64,000 nucleotides of DNA, from NCBI RefSeq assembly GCF_023168165.1, contig NZ_BQYJ01000002.1, positions 744,001 to 808,000 on the forward strand, written 5' to 3'. Made by a program: the position numbers and the translations under genes. The notes under the pieces are model-generated. The model did not search any database, had not been told where the DNA came from, and saw nothing but the letters and a program-made list of their open reading frames with translations. Source of the DNA: Niallia sp. NCCP-28. Its GTDB lineage: Bacteria; Bacillota; Bacilli; Bacillales; Cytobacillaceae. This document shows, piece after piece, positions 36,168-44,062 of this stretch; position 1 is the stretch's first letter; every line of letters starts with the position of its first letter.

Positions 36168-36267
36168 TTTACACATTAACGAGCTTTAGCCCCTTGCCGA
36201 AGGATTCTGAGAAATCTCGATAGGTAGAAAATTGCTCAATAAAAGGCTGATTGAAGTTTCACTTTAT
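36168..36267 (+). repeat. Family A repeat, copy A6 (shortened)
   Basis: It starts TTTACACATTAACGAGC and ends GGCTGATTGAAGTTTCACTTTAT. Hairpin 1 is partly kept (GAGAAATCTCGATAGG) and hairpin 2 is deleted. It lies between the meeY stop codon and the meeY terminator at 36277. Confidence 0.8.
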
Positions 36268-36276
36268 TGGGTAAAT

Positions 36277-36320
36277 AAAAAAGGAAATTCCCCGGATAAG
36301 ATAGAGGAATTTCCTTTTTT
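36277..36320. terminator. Terminator of meeY, displaced by repeat A6
   Basis: AAGGAAATTCC pairs perfectly with GGAATTTCCTT and has A- and T-runs on either side. It lies 115 bases after the stop codon because repeat A6 intervenes. Confidence 0.85.
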
Positions 36321-36377
36321 ATGTTTGTGAAAGGATTTTAATGATATTTGGTTGATTCATAAGGATTTATTAAATTT

Positions 36378-36880
36378 GGCTGTTGATTTTCACTCCAGGC
36401 GTTCACTTTTCATTAAACCAGTACTTTAGGGTTTCCTCTGTATCGGCTTTTTCCAGAAAAGACTCGCACCTACAACCAGTTGACTTTAACATAGCCATTT
36501 AAAAAAGAATGAACCAAAGATTGTTCTATTGATAATACTCCGTAATATATAAGCATGTATTTTTGAACTGCCCGCCACTTAGCTAATGCTTGAAGCCGCA
36601 GACTCCTGCGAACACCAGTGTATCCATCGATTATGGAGTAGAATTTATCCATAGTCCCTATGGTGAAAACTTTTAGCATCTTGTACGCTGATTTCTCAGG
36701 CATCCTGCTAGAATCCATATCTTCCGTTTTCAAAGAACAACTTACAGAAATATTACAGTACGTTCGTTTGTATTGATCAACCATTTAGGCCTAAGCCTAC
36801 CGACATTCATTTCCCGCTTACTTATCGGGCTACGTCTTTCGTATTCCTTGAAGTGGAAGTCTTTTGTCGGAAAATGATAA
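36378..36880. other. Segment of unknown origin bordered by a family-B-like end
   Basis: The left border GGCTGTTGATTTTCACTCC (36378-36396) is the inverted form of the right end of family B repeats. Inside is a fragment ACTCCTGCG, and near the right end CTTGAAGTGGAAGTC. The rest (about 400 bases) matches nothing else in the window and contains one 104-codon leftward frame. Base composition is less AT-rich than the flanks. It may be an insertion inside an old repeat or a degraded mobile element. Confidence 0.35.
36470..36784 (-). CDS. Hypothetical 104-residue frame, possibly a remnant
   Basis: The frame runs from ATG 36784 to TAG at 36470 and encodes a basic protein (MVDQYKRTYC...NGYVKVNWL) with no recognised domain. 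No ribosome site of the strength usual here precedes the ATG. It lies inside the bordered segment 36378-36880. It may be a piece of a transposon-encoded protein or not a gene at all. Confidence 0.25.
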   Translation of the reverse strand: MVDQYKRTYCNISVSCSLKTEDMDSSRMPEKSAYKMLKVFTIGTMDKFYSIIDGYTGVRRSLRLQALAKWRAVQKYMLIYYGVLSIEQSLVHSFLNGYVKVNWL

Positions 36881-36918
36881 AAATAGAAAAAAAGGGTAGC
36901 ATAAAATAAAAAGAAGAG

Positions 36919-37113
36919 TTATTGATTGTTTCCAGCAAGTTCTGCTTGAGCTTGTTGAACCAGTCTTTTTGTAATTTCGCCGCCCACAGATCCATTTGAT
37001 CGTGCTACTGTATCTGATCCTAGCTGCACACCAAATTCTTGAGCAATTTCATATTTTACACTATCTAAATATTGTTCTATTCCAGGTACTAAAAGTTTAT
37101 TTGTTTTAGCCAT
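36919..37113 (-). CDS. Alpha/beta-type small acid-soluble spore protein
   Basis: The 64-residue protein coats and protects spore DNA. The GPR protease site is in KYEIAQEFG, and the DNA-binding segment includes [21 protein letters not shown] precedes the ATG. A CATACTA at 37198-37204 on the same strand is a good SigG -10 element. The position near ktrD parallels that of a minor SASP gene (sspD) in Bacillus subtilis, but the exact paralogue is not certain. Confidence 0.93.
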   Translation of the reverse strand: MAKTNKLLVPGIEQYLDSVKYEIAQEFGVQLGSDTVARSNGSVGGEITKRLVQQAQAELAGNNQ

Positions 37114-37197
37114 TATTGTATTCTCCTTTAATTGTATTACAGGTAAATTTATTTCGGGTGAAAATCACTTATGAAATTTTTAATTTATCTGTATTTA

Positions 37198-37204
37198 TAG
37201 TATG
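37198..37204 (-). promoter_or_regulatory. SigG-like -10 element of the SASP gene
   Basis: On the minus strand CATACTA matches the forespore SigG -10 consensus CATNMTA, 85 bases upstream of the SASP start. The -35 region is weak (around CTAATG), so the assignment is tentative. Confidence 0.4.
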
Positions 37205-37259
37205 AGTGTTTATCCATTTTTCATTAGTGGTAAAGATTTCGAATTAGGGAGATATTAGG

Positions 37260-37441
37260 ATAATGACAAGGATGTCTTATCCTCCAATAACAGAATTTTG
37301 ACCTTCACCTCAAAATTAGGAGATGGCATAGGAAGTTTCGATGGTTATAAACATACCTGTATAAGCTGAGTTGAGTCAATAAGCAATCAGCAATCAGCGA
37401 GAATGGAGAAAGCTCCAGCTAATTGAAGTATTCTTTTTATT
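37260..37441 (+). repeat. Strongly degenerate family A copy (A10)
   Basis: The right third is recognisable: AATCAGCAATCAGCGAG, an AGCT...AGCT arm pair and CTAATTGAAGTATTCTTTT. TTCACC and AGGAGATGG segments lie where hairpin 1 would be. It is upstream of the ktrD promoter. Membership is likely only for the right part. Confidence 0.4.
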
Positions 37442-37481
37442 GTCATCAAAAAATAAGGCTATCCTCAAAAGAAAAAGTGCT

Positions 37482-37509
37482 TTGAAATTTCAGCAAATGC
37501 TTATATGAT
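37482..37509 (+). promoter_or_regulatory. Promoter of ktrD
   Basis: TTGAAA (37482-37487), 16 bases, then TATGAT (37504-37509) fits a SigA promoter 32 bases before the ATG. Confidence 0.55.
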
Positions 37510-37540
37510 AGAATAGTAAAAATGGAAAGGATTTGTTTAA

Positions 37541-38896
37541 ATGTGGAAAACGCTTAAGGATTTGTTGAATAAATTTACACCTGCGCAAATTATCACAGGG
37601 TATTATTTATTGGCGGTCAGCGTTTCAGTTTTATTACTATGTTTACCGGGAGTTCATCAAAATGGCGTATCGGTTTCGTTTGCCGATACAGTCTTTACTG
37701 CGGTAAGTGCAGTTAGTGTAACAGGTTTAACAGTCATTAATATTTCTGAAACATATAGTACATTCGGTATCTTTATTTTAATGTTTATTTTGCAATTTGG
37801 CGGTATTGGAGTGATGACGCTAGGCACTTTTTTTTGGATGCTGCTCCGCAAAAAAATTGGTTTAAAGGAAAGGCAATTGATTATGCTCGATCATAATCAA
37901 TCGAATTTATCTGGTCTAGTTAATTTAATTAGAGAAATTATCAAATTAATTATCATTATTGAGGCGATTGGCGCTCTTATTTTAGGGCTGCAGCTGCGTA
38001 ATTACTATCCAACTTGGACAGAAGCTTTTTTGCATGGACTATTTGCGTCGATTAGTGCAACGACAAATGGGGGGCTAGATTTAACAGGTTCTTCCCTGAT
38101 GCCATATGCTGATGATTATTTTATTCAATTGGTACACATTATTTTGATCACATTAGGTGCCATTGGTTTTCCTGTATTAATAGAAGTGAAAAAATATTTA
38201 TTCCCTAAAAATAATCTTCAGACATTTCGTTTTTCCTTATTTACAAAATTAACGACGCTTACCTTTGGAATACTTCTCACTGTCGGTACATTGGTTGTTA
38301 TCCTTTTAGAGTGGAATCATTATTTTTCCGGAATGGTATGGCATAAAATATTTTTTAATGCTTTTTTTCATTCTGCTTCTACAAGAAGTGGGGGATTGTC
38401 GACAATGGATTTAAATGATTATTCCATGTCTACTTTATTAATTTTTTGTTTTTTAATGTTTGTCGGAGCTTCTCCAAGTTCTGTAGGTGGTGGAATAAGA
38501 ACCACTACATTAGCATTAAATATTATGTTTATTTACCATTTTGCTAAAGGTAGTCGGAATATCAAAATTTTTAAACGAGAAATTCATGAAGACGATGTCA
38601 TTAAATCCCTTGTTGTTACTATTCTAGCAAGTGGCTTATGTATTGTATCCATTATTATTTTATCGATAACAGAAAAAGCTCCATTAATTAATATCATTTT
38701 TGAAGTTTGTTCTGCCTTTGGAACAACTGGTCTATCTTTAGGGTTAACTCCTGATTTATCAACAGTTGGGAAAATTGTTATCATTATTCTTATGTTTATT
38801 GGAAGAATTGGATTAACCTCTTTTATCTTTATTATTGGCGGTAAAGAAAAAAAAGACAATTATCATTATCCGAAAGAAAGAATTATTATAGGCTGA
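37541..38896 (+). CDS. ktrD: Potassium transporter membrane subunit (KtrB/KtrD type)
   Basis: The 451-residue TrkH/KtrB-family protein forms the K+/Na+ translocation path from four repeats of membrane-pore-membrane segments. Selectivity-filter-like motifs are SVTGLTV, TTNGGLDLTG, STRSGGLSTM and AFGTTGLSLG. Length agrees with KtrD (449). No KtrC-type RCK subunit gene is adjacent, as for ktrD of Bacillus subtilis, where the partner is elsewhere. Assignment to KtrD rather than KtrB rests on gene neighbourhood (SASP, sporulation kinase, mtn genes). Confidence 0.88.
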   Translation: MWKTLKDLLNKFTPAQIITGYYLLAVSVSVLLLCLPGVHQNGVSVSFADTVFTAVSAVSVTGLTVINISETYSTFGIFILMFILQFGGIGVMTLGTFFWMLLRKKIGLKERQLIMLDHNQSNLSGLVNLIREIIKLIIIIEAIGALILGLQLRNYYPTWTEAFLHGLFASISATTNGGLDLTGSSLMPYADDYFIQLVHIILITLGAIGFPVLIEVKKYLFPKNNLQTFRFSLFTKLTTLTFGILLTVGTLVVILLEWNHYFSGMVWHKIFFNAFFHSASTRSGGLSTMDLNDYSMSTLLIFCFLMFVGASPSSVGGGIRTTTLALNIMFIYHFAKGSRNIKIFKREIHEDDVIKSLVVTILASGLCIVSIIILSITEKAPLINIIFEVCSAFGTTGLSLGLTPDLSTVGKIVIIILMFIGRIGLTSFIFIIGGKEKKDNYHYPKERIIIG

Positions 38897-38900
38897 AACA

Positions 38901-39156
38901 GAGGCTGTCTAATAAGCCCTAAAGTAAAATCAGGTGAAGAAAAACAATTTGTTTTTTTTCACCTGATTTTTCATTTTACAAAAAAACAGTTTTTGTATTT
39001 GATTTTTAAAAAAGTTATGTTAATGCTTACAATGGATTTTTGCACTTTGTTGATTGGAGTGGAGTGGAAGGTGTAAGACTCCTGTGGGGAAAACGTGTCA
39101 AAGGGAGACACCTACAGCATGCCGAGGAAGCTCCTGAACCGGAAATCAACAGGCTC
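38901..39156 (+). repeat. Family B repeat, copy B2 (with GC-rich middle)
   Basis: It starts GAGGCTGTCTAATAAGCCC, has a hairpin with arms AATCAGGTGAA/TTCACCTGATT (38928-38972), continues CACTTTGTTGATTGGAGTGG, then GACTCCTGTGGGG and GCCGAGGAAGCTCCTG, and ends GGAAATCAACAGGCTC. This is a common Bacillaceae intergenic repeat type. The hairpin and T-run also terminate ktrD. Confidence 0.75.
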
Positions 39157-39266
39157 TTTTTTGCTTCTTAATTTTATAGTCTTTGCAAGTAGCAAAAAAT
39201 GGCGGGCATATCTTTTTATTTTAGACAGACAATAAATGTGTAAAAAATAAAGAGGGGCTGATTAAT

Positions 39267-39425
39267 ATGGTTAAGCGTAAAGCAAAGTTTGATGCGGTTG
39301 AGAAGTATAGCAAAACTCCTAAAAAAAATATAGCAGAAACGGAATTTTCTGCTGAATTTATGCATGGAGAAAATCCAATAAAAGGTGCTAATCGAAATGC
39401 TAAACATGGAAGAGAGGGGAAATGA
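39267..39425 (+). CDS. Small spore-protein-like peptide 1 (possible gamma-SASP relative)
   Basis: The 52-residue basic protein starts MVKRKAKFDAVEKY and contains AETEFSAEFMHGEN, similar to the TEFASE cleavage motif of gamma-type SASPs. AGAGGGG precedes the ATG. Its stop is one base from the ATG of the next small gene. It may be a spore protein used as an amino-acid store; this is inferred from the motif and the tandem partner. Confidence 0.6.
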   Translation: MVKRKAKFDAVEKYSKTPKKNIAETEFSAEFMHGENPIKGANRNAKHGREGK

Positions 39426-39426
39426 T

Positions 39427-39567
39427 ATGAAAAATAAAAAAAATAATCAAAAACAAGAATCAGCAAATGTAGAGTTTGGCATAGAATTTGGAGATGTAAA
39501 TGCAAACAAATTTTACGATGTGCAAGCAAATAAAAAACTCGAGGCATATAAAGGTCCGAAAAAATAA
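39427..39567 (+). CDS. Small spore-protein-like peptide 2 (possible gamma-SASP relative)
   Basis: The 46-residue protein is Asn/Lys/Gln-rich and contains NVEFGIEFGDVNANKF, resembling the GQFGTEFASETN repeat of gamma-type SASPs. GAGGGG upstream, inside the end of the preceding gene, serves as its ribosome site. The pair is translationally coupled and followed by a strong terminator. Confidence 0.6.
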   Translation: MKNKKNNQKQESANVEFGIEFGDVNANKFYDVQANKKLEAYKGPKK

Positions 39568-39591
39568 AACAGGATCACTAGTCCTATAAAT

Positions 39592-39636
39592 AAAAAACAG
39601 GCAAAAAATAATCAGTACTTTTTTGCCTGTTTTTTG
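39592..39636. terminator. Terminator of the small spore-protein pair
   Basis: AAAAAACAGGCAAAAAA pairs with TTTTTTGCCTGTTTTTT, a perfect 17-pair stem with flanking A/T runs. Confidence 0.85.
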
Positions 39637-39717
39637 GGGGAAGTTAATATCTCCAGCAAAAATAATGGACAAGTTTAATACAGACATTGGGGAAGATATA
39701 AGCAAAAGGCTGTTTTC

Positions 39718-39886
39718 TAAAAGATTGTTGCTTTAAATGCGAAGGCGAATATACGTTTTTTCCTTGGTCAAGCATCGAGCCTCCTCATCGCATACGCTTC
39801 TGCTTAGGTCTCGTCTTTCTGGAGTGTCTGTTTATTCCTATTTTCCCCATTTTTCTGTTGTAATCAATAAAAATTATGAAAACAGT
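39718..39886 (+). repeat. MITE-like repeat with GGCTGTTTTC ends
   Basis: The left end is GGCTGTTTTCTAAAAG and the right end, inverted, GACTGTTTTCATAA. The 169 bases between contain GGAGTGTCTG and short GC-rich pieces but no gene. It lies upstream of the sensor kinase. Only one copy is clear in the window, so the family status is inferred from its terminal inverted repeats. Confidence 0.45.
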
Positions 39887-40181
39887 CGAACCAAAAGATT
39901 TATGGTTAATTAACTTGAATTAATAGTGAAATATAAATGTAAGCGGAGTGCGGTATATGATATATTTATAAAGAGGGATTAAACTGAATTTTCAAGCAAA
40001 ATACATGTCAGTAAAATGGGGGATTTGCTGTTTTGACCTTGATATTCAGTAAAATGGCTCCTGTTTTTTGTATGAATTTAAGGAGCAAAGAAATTTAATA
40101 TGGTTTTTCGTCAAGAAGGAAAGGGATTTTCATAACTTTGTAGAATTATGTATTACTATGTTTTTTCAAGGAGGCTTAGCA

Positions 40182-42056
40182 GTGACAGGTGTATCTTATA
40201 TAGAAGAATTACAGCAGTTGCAAAGGAAACTAAGTAATCTTGAACAAGAGAATCTATATTTAAGAAATGCTTTAAAAGAAGAAAAACAACTAGAAAAACG
40301 AATTAAGGCAGCATTTTTCGCTGCTAAGGATGGCATATTGATTCTTCAACCGTCCGGCGTCATTTTAGATGTAAACGATATTATTTGTACCGTATTTAAA
40401 CTAGAAAAAGATAAAATTATCGGTAGAAATATTACTCATTTTCTTCCTCGCGAATATCGAGAAAAAGCAAGAGAATATTTAGCTGAAATGAACGAATCAA
40501 AAAAACATAGCAGGCATTTATTTCCGCTGAAATATCAGCATAATGAAGTGTTTTACGAAATTTCTGCAGGCAAGCTTCCAGACGAAGATGCGTTTGTTGC
40601 AATAGTAAGGAATATGACGAGTTATTTTCTGAAACACCAAAAAAAGCAAAAAGAAAAGTTGCTTTATAATGAATTTTTTACAGAAGCTCTTGATGGCATT
40701 GTATTATGGAAGGAAACAGGAGAGATTATAGCAGCTAATGAGTCTGCATTGCGCATATTTGAAAGTACATACGAAGAATTAATGCAAACTAAAATCAGTG
40801 ATTATGTTTACCAAAAAGATGAAAAATATGTGTCTATGATTAAACAATTGTATAAACATAAATCTAACCGGGAAGAGCTTATGTTTCTTATGCCAAATGG
40901 TCAAAAAAAATTACTGGAGTTTACAACAAAGCTGCATTCTGTCGAAGGGATGCATATGAGTATATTTCGTAATATTTCTGAGCGATATAAAATGGAAATG
41001 GATCTTCGCGAAAGTAAAACTATGTTAAAGAATGTTTTTGAAGAAGCATTTGATGGCATTATCGTATGGGATGAAGCATTTCGTATTGTTGATATGAATA
41101 GAGCAGCTGAACGAATCTTGCTGAAGCCAAAAGAAGAAATGACAGGCATGAGTTTACTTGATGTTCTTCCAAATGGAAAGTCAGTGGCAGAAGACATCAA
41201 ACCAATGCTTTTGACTTTAAAGGATGGAGAACAAAATCGCGGTTTATACACAGCGGCAATCAACGGGAATGAGTGGAGCCAGTTTGAATTCAGAAATAAA
41301 TACAATATTTATTCTGGACTAAGTATTACTACATTAAGAGATATTACAGAAAATGCAGTGCTGGAGAAGCAGCTTAGAAAATCTTCCACCCTTAATGTAA
41401 TAGGTGAACTTGCTGCTGGAATCGCCCATGAAATAAGGAATCCGATGACTGCTTTAAAAGGATTTATTCAATTGTTGGAAAATGAATTCAAGTCGGATAA
41501 TCACAAGATGTACTTTTCTGTTATCAAAACAGAATTAAATAGAATTGAAATGATTATCAATGAATTTTTGCTATTGGCAAAACCAAAAGATGTTCAGTAT
41601 GTTAAATGCGACGTAACAAAAATAATGGATGAAACATTGGAGCTATTGCAAGCACAGGCGGTTTTATTTAATGTTCAAATTGAGAAAAATTATGGAGAAT
41701 TTCAGTTGGAGGTTTATTGTGACCCAAACCAAATGAAAAAAGTATTTATTAATATTGTAAAAAATGGAATAGAAGTACTGGAACATGGCGGGGAAATACA
41801 AGTTGAATTAAATGAAACAGAAGATAGCTGCCATATTATGATAAAAGATAACGGAAATGGGATTAGCAAGGAATTAGTTGCAAGATTGGGCGAACCATTT
41901 TTTACAACAAAAGAAAAAGGTACAGGACTTGGTTTGATGGTTTGCAAGCAGATAATAGAAGACCATAAAGGGAAAATGGAAATAGAGTCAGAAGAGGGGA
42001 TTGGAACTGCATTTCATATTTATATTCCAAAACATAATATAAGTAATAATGATTGA
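40182..42056 (+). CDS. Soluble PAS-domain sporulation-type sensor histidine kinase (KinA/KinE-like)
   Basis: The 624-residue protein begins with a short coiled coil (about 5-40), then three PAS domains (about 45-160, 170-275 and 290-395). A HisKA domain follows with phospho-acceptor His416 in GIAHEIRNP, then HATPase_c with NGNGI and GTGLGL. No membrane segment is seen, so it is cytoplasmic like KinA and KinE. Translation starts at GTG 40182, eight bases after AAGGAGG; the frame is open upstream but lacks a site. It probably feeds the Spo0F-Spo0A phosphorelay. No response-regulator gene is adjacent, as expected for such orphan kinases. Confidence 0.87.
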   Translation: MTGVSYIEELQQLQRKLSNLEQENLYLRNALKEEKQLEKRIKAAFFAAKDGILILQPSGVILDVNDIICTVFKLEKDKIIGRNITHFLPREYREKAREYLAEMNESKKHSRHLFPLKYQHNEVFYEISAGKLPDEDAFVAIVRNMTSYFLKHQKKQKEKLLYNEFFTEALDGIVLWKETGEIIAANESALRIFESTYEELMQTKISDYVYQKDEKYVSMIKQLYKHKSNREELMFLMPNGQKKLLEFTTKLHSVEGMHMSIFRNISERYKMEMDLRESKTMLKNVFEEAFDGIIVWDEAFRIVDMNRAAERILLKPKEEMTGMSLLDVLPNGKSVAEDIKPMLLTLKDGEQNRGLYTAAINGNEWSQFEFRNKYNIYSGLSITTLRDITENAVLEKQLRKSSTLNVIGELAAGIAHEIRNPMTALKGFIQLLENEFKSDNHKMYFSVIKTELNRIEMIINEFLLLAKPKDVQYVKCDVTKIMDETLELLQAQAVLFNVQIEKNYGEFQLEVYCDPNQMKKVFINIVKNGIEVLEHGGEIQVELNETEDSCHIMIKDNGNGISKELVARLGEPFFTTKEKGTGLGLMVCKQIIEDHKGKMEIESEEGIGTAFHIYIPKHNISNND

Positions 42057-42310
42057 GATGGATGGATATGTTAGTGGGTATTTCATCTTATGGTTCTATT
42101 CAATTTTAAGACAATCTATTTTTAGTGGATTTTTAATAAGAGGAAATAAATTGCCTTTGTATATAGTGCTCATAAATAGCTCGATTTATTTTCTCTTTAT
42201 AAAAACTTAGTAGTAGCGGGTGTTTTGTCACTAGATTGAATAGGCCTTTTTTAAGGTCTATTTTTTATATAAAAAATATTCAGTTGCTAAAAAACAGCAT
42301 TTTTATTACT

Positions 42311-42333
42311 ATCTAATTAGATATATATCTAAT
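42311..42333. promoter_or_regulatory. Overlapping palindromes before the ArsR/DUF2087 gene
   Basis: ATCTAATTAGAT (42311-42322) overlaps the perfect 18-base palindrome ATTAGATATATATCTAAT (42316-42333). Both end just before the AGGAGG of the regulator gene. ArsR-type repressors bind such AT-rich palindromes, so autoregulation is likely. Confidence 0.5.
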
Positions 42334-42347
42334 GTAGGAGGCTATGT

Positions 42348-42923
42348 ATGCAGTTAGACAGAATAGTAGCTTTTCATAAAACAATTGGCGATCCAACAAG
42401 AATAAAAATCATTGCTTTATTAGCAACTAAATCATGGAATGGACAAGCGCTTGCAGGAAAATTAGGATTGTCTGCCCCGACGATTACTCATCATTTAAAA
42501 AAGCTGAGGGAAATTAATGTTGTATATGAAAGACGGGATAAAAATACTATTTATTTTTATTTAAATAAGTCCGTGATGAAGCAGCAACTAGAAGCTTTAA
42601 ACAATTTAATGGAAAATAATAAAGAAGATACAGAGATGGGTGTATCTAACGATGAAGAAATGTCGATTATTCAAACCTTTTTTACTGCAGATGGCAGATT
42701 GAAAAATATTCCTGCTCAAAGGAAAAAGAAATTAGTTATATTTCGCTATATGGTTAAAGGATTAAAAGCAGGAAAAAAATATAAGGAACAAGAGATAAAT
42801 GAATATATCATCCAGTTTTTTGATGATTATGCAACAATTAGAAGAGAATTTATCATCAATCATTTTATGTATAGAGAAAAAAATCAATATGAACTCAATC
42901 CAGAAGAGATGTGGCTAAAATAA
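42348..42923 (+). CDS. ArsR-type HTH regulator with C-terminal DUF2087 domain
   Basis: The 191-residue protein has an N-terminal winged HTH (GDPTRIKIIALLA...LSAPTITHHLKKL, about 10-85). A DUF2087 segment follows (about 110-185, DGRLKNIPAQRKKKLVIFRYM). This domain pair occurs in Bacillaceae regulators whose signal is unknown. The cysteine metal-binding motif of ArsR/SmtB sensors is missing, so it is unlikely to be a metal sensor. AGGAGG precedes the ATG. It stands alone between the kinase and a repeat. Confidence 0.85.
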   Translation: MQLDRIVAFHKTIGDPTRIKIIALLATKSWNGQALAGKLGLSAPTITHHLKKLREINVVYERRDKNTIYFYLNKSVMKQQLEALNNLMENNKEDTEMGVSNDEEMSIIQTFFTADGRLKNIPAQRKKKLVIFRYMVKGLKAGKKYKEQEINEYIIQFFDDYATIRREFIINHFMYREKNQYELNPEEMWLK

Positions 42924-42954
42924 CGTTATTTTTTTCCTGCTGTTACACTTTTGT

Positions 42955-43114
42955 TTTATTACGCATTAACAGGCTTGTGACCCCCACCTAAGGGATTATG
43001 AGCAAAACGAGAAATCTAGGTGGGGAGAAAGTCAACTGTAAAAGCCTGCCTGATTGATTTCATTACCAATCAGCGGGAGATGGAAAAAACACGCTGAATG
43101 AAGCTGCACTTTAT
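42955..43114 (+). repeat. Family A structured repeat, copy A7 (complete)
   Basis: It starts TTTATTACGCATTAACAGGC and ends GCTGAATGAAGCTGCACTTTAT. The hairpin 1 arms CCCCACCT/AGGTGGGG are perfect; hairpin 2 has AGCG/CGCT. The final TTTAT (43110-43114) contains TTA, the complement of the TAA stop codon of mtnU (43111-43113), so the gene ends inside the repeat. Confidence 0.85.
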
Positions 43115-43899
43115 GAATAAAATTCAGGTTTACGATCAGCAAAAATTGGAATTGTTTTGCGAACTTCTTTTACTTTGTTCATATCAATGGTACCGTAGAT
43201 AATACTCGTGTCTTCATTCGCCTCCACTATGATTTCTCCCCAAGGATCGATAATCATACTATGGCCTGCAAATATATTATTAGGGTCAGATCCTGCCCGA
43301 TTGCAGGCAATCACATAACATTGATTTTCAATGGCGCGGGCAATCAATAAGGATTTCCAATGAGCTAAACGAGGCAGTGGCCATTCAGCTACTACAAAGA
43401 TTGCTTCTGCCCCTTTGGTGGTATGCGCACGAATCCATTCAGGAAAGCGAATATCATAGCAAATCATTCCGGCAAATTGATGATTTGCTAAAGAGAATAA
43501 TCCTTCTTCAGAGCCTCCTTGTAAATATAGGTGTTCATCCATTAATTGAAATAGATGCAATTTATTATAACTATGAACTAATTCGCCTTTATTATTTACG
43601 ATAATCAATGTGTTAAAAATGCCATCTTTATTTTTATTTGCGACAGATCCTCCTACTAGATGAACATTGTAGGAAACGGCCATTCTTTTTAAAAAGGCGA
43701 TTGTATTTTCTGCATCATTATCGGCGATTTCATCAAGTCTTGTTAAATCATATCCAGTTGTCCATAATTCAGGAAGGACAATGATATCTATTCTTTCGCG
43801 GCTGCAAGCCTCGCTTATTTGTTGTTCTGCCATCAGAAAGTTTTTTTGGGGCTCCCCAAAAGCAATGTCCATTTGAATGATGCTGATTGTTAAAGGCAT
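43111..43899 (-). CDS. mtnU: Carbon-nitrogen hydrolase (omega-amidase-like, MtnU)
   Basis: The 262-residue nitrilase-superfamily enzyme has the Glu-Lys-Cys triad in VLPELWTTG, YNKLHLF and GMICYDIRFPE. MtnU-like omega-amidases hydrolyse alpha-ketoglutaramate or ketosuccinamate formed by glutamine-dependent transamination, here by the neighbouring MtnE. AGGAGG precedes the ATG. The two genes are divergent and separated by two family A copies. The stop codon is provided by repeat A7. The rest of the methionine salvage genes are not in the window. Confidence 0.87.
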   Translation of the reverse strand: MPLTISIIQMDIAFGEPQKNFLMAEQQISEACSRERIDIIVLPELWTTGYDLTRLDEIADNDAENTIAFLKRMAVSYNVHLVGGSVANKNKDGIFNTLIIVNNKGELVHSYNKLHLFQLMDEHLYLQGGSEEGLFSLANHQFAGMICYDIRFPEWIRAHTTKGAEAIFVVAEWPLPRLAHWKSLLIARAIENQCYVIACNRAGSDPNNIFAGHSMIIDPWGEIIVEANEDTSIIYGTIDMNKVKEVRKTIPIFADRKPEFYS

Positions 43900-43948
43900 A
43901 TCTATCTTCCTCCTAATTTATTGTCGATATAAATTATTTTTTGTTCTA

Positions 43949-44062
43949 TTTATCATGCATTAACGGGCTTTTGCCTCCGCCTCAGTCAAGATTATGAGAG
44001 GAAATGGGAAATCTAGGTGGGGGATAACTGCCCGTAAAAGCCGGATTGAAGTTTTACTTTAT
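43949..44062 (+). repeat. Family A structured repeat, copy A8 (hairpin 2 deleted)
   Basis: It starts TTTATCATGCATTAACGGGC. Hairpin 1 has CCTCCGCCT facing AGGTGGGGG with G-U pairs, plus AGATT/AATCT, and the stem base is GGGC/GCCC. After GTAAAAGCCGGATTGAAG it goes directly to the right end TTACTTTAT. TTTAT is at both ends. Confidence 0.85.

Noticed and set aside
36380-36475. Possible 5' end of a group II intron (minus strand GTGCG followed by GAGTC)
   Set aside because: No domain V hairpin, reverse transcriptase or further intron landmarks were found, and the adjacent bases are better explained as the end of a family B repeat.
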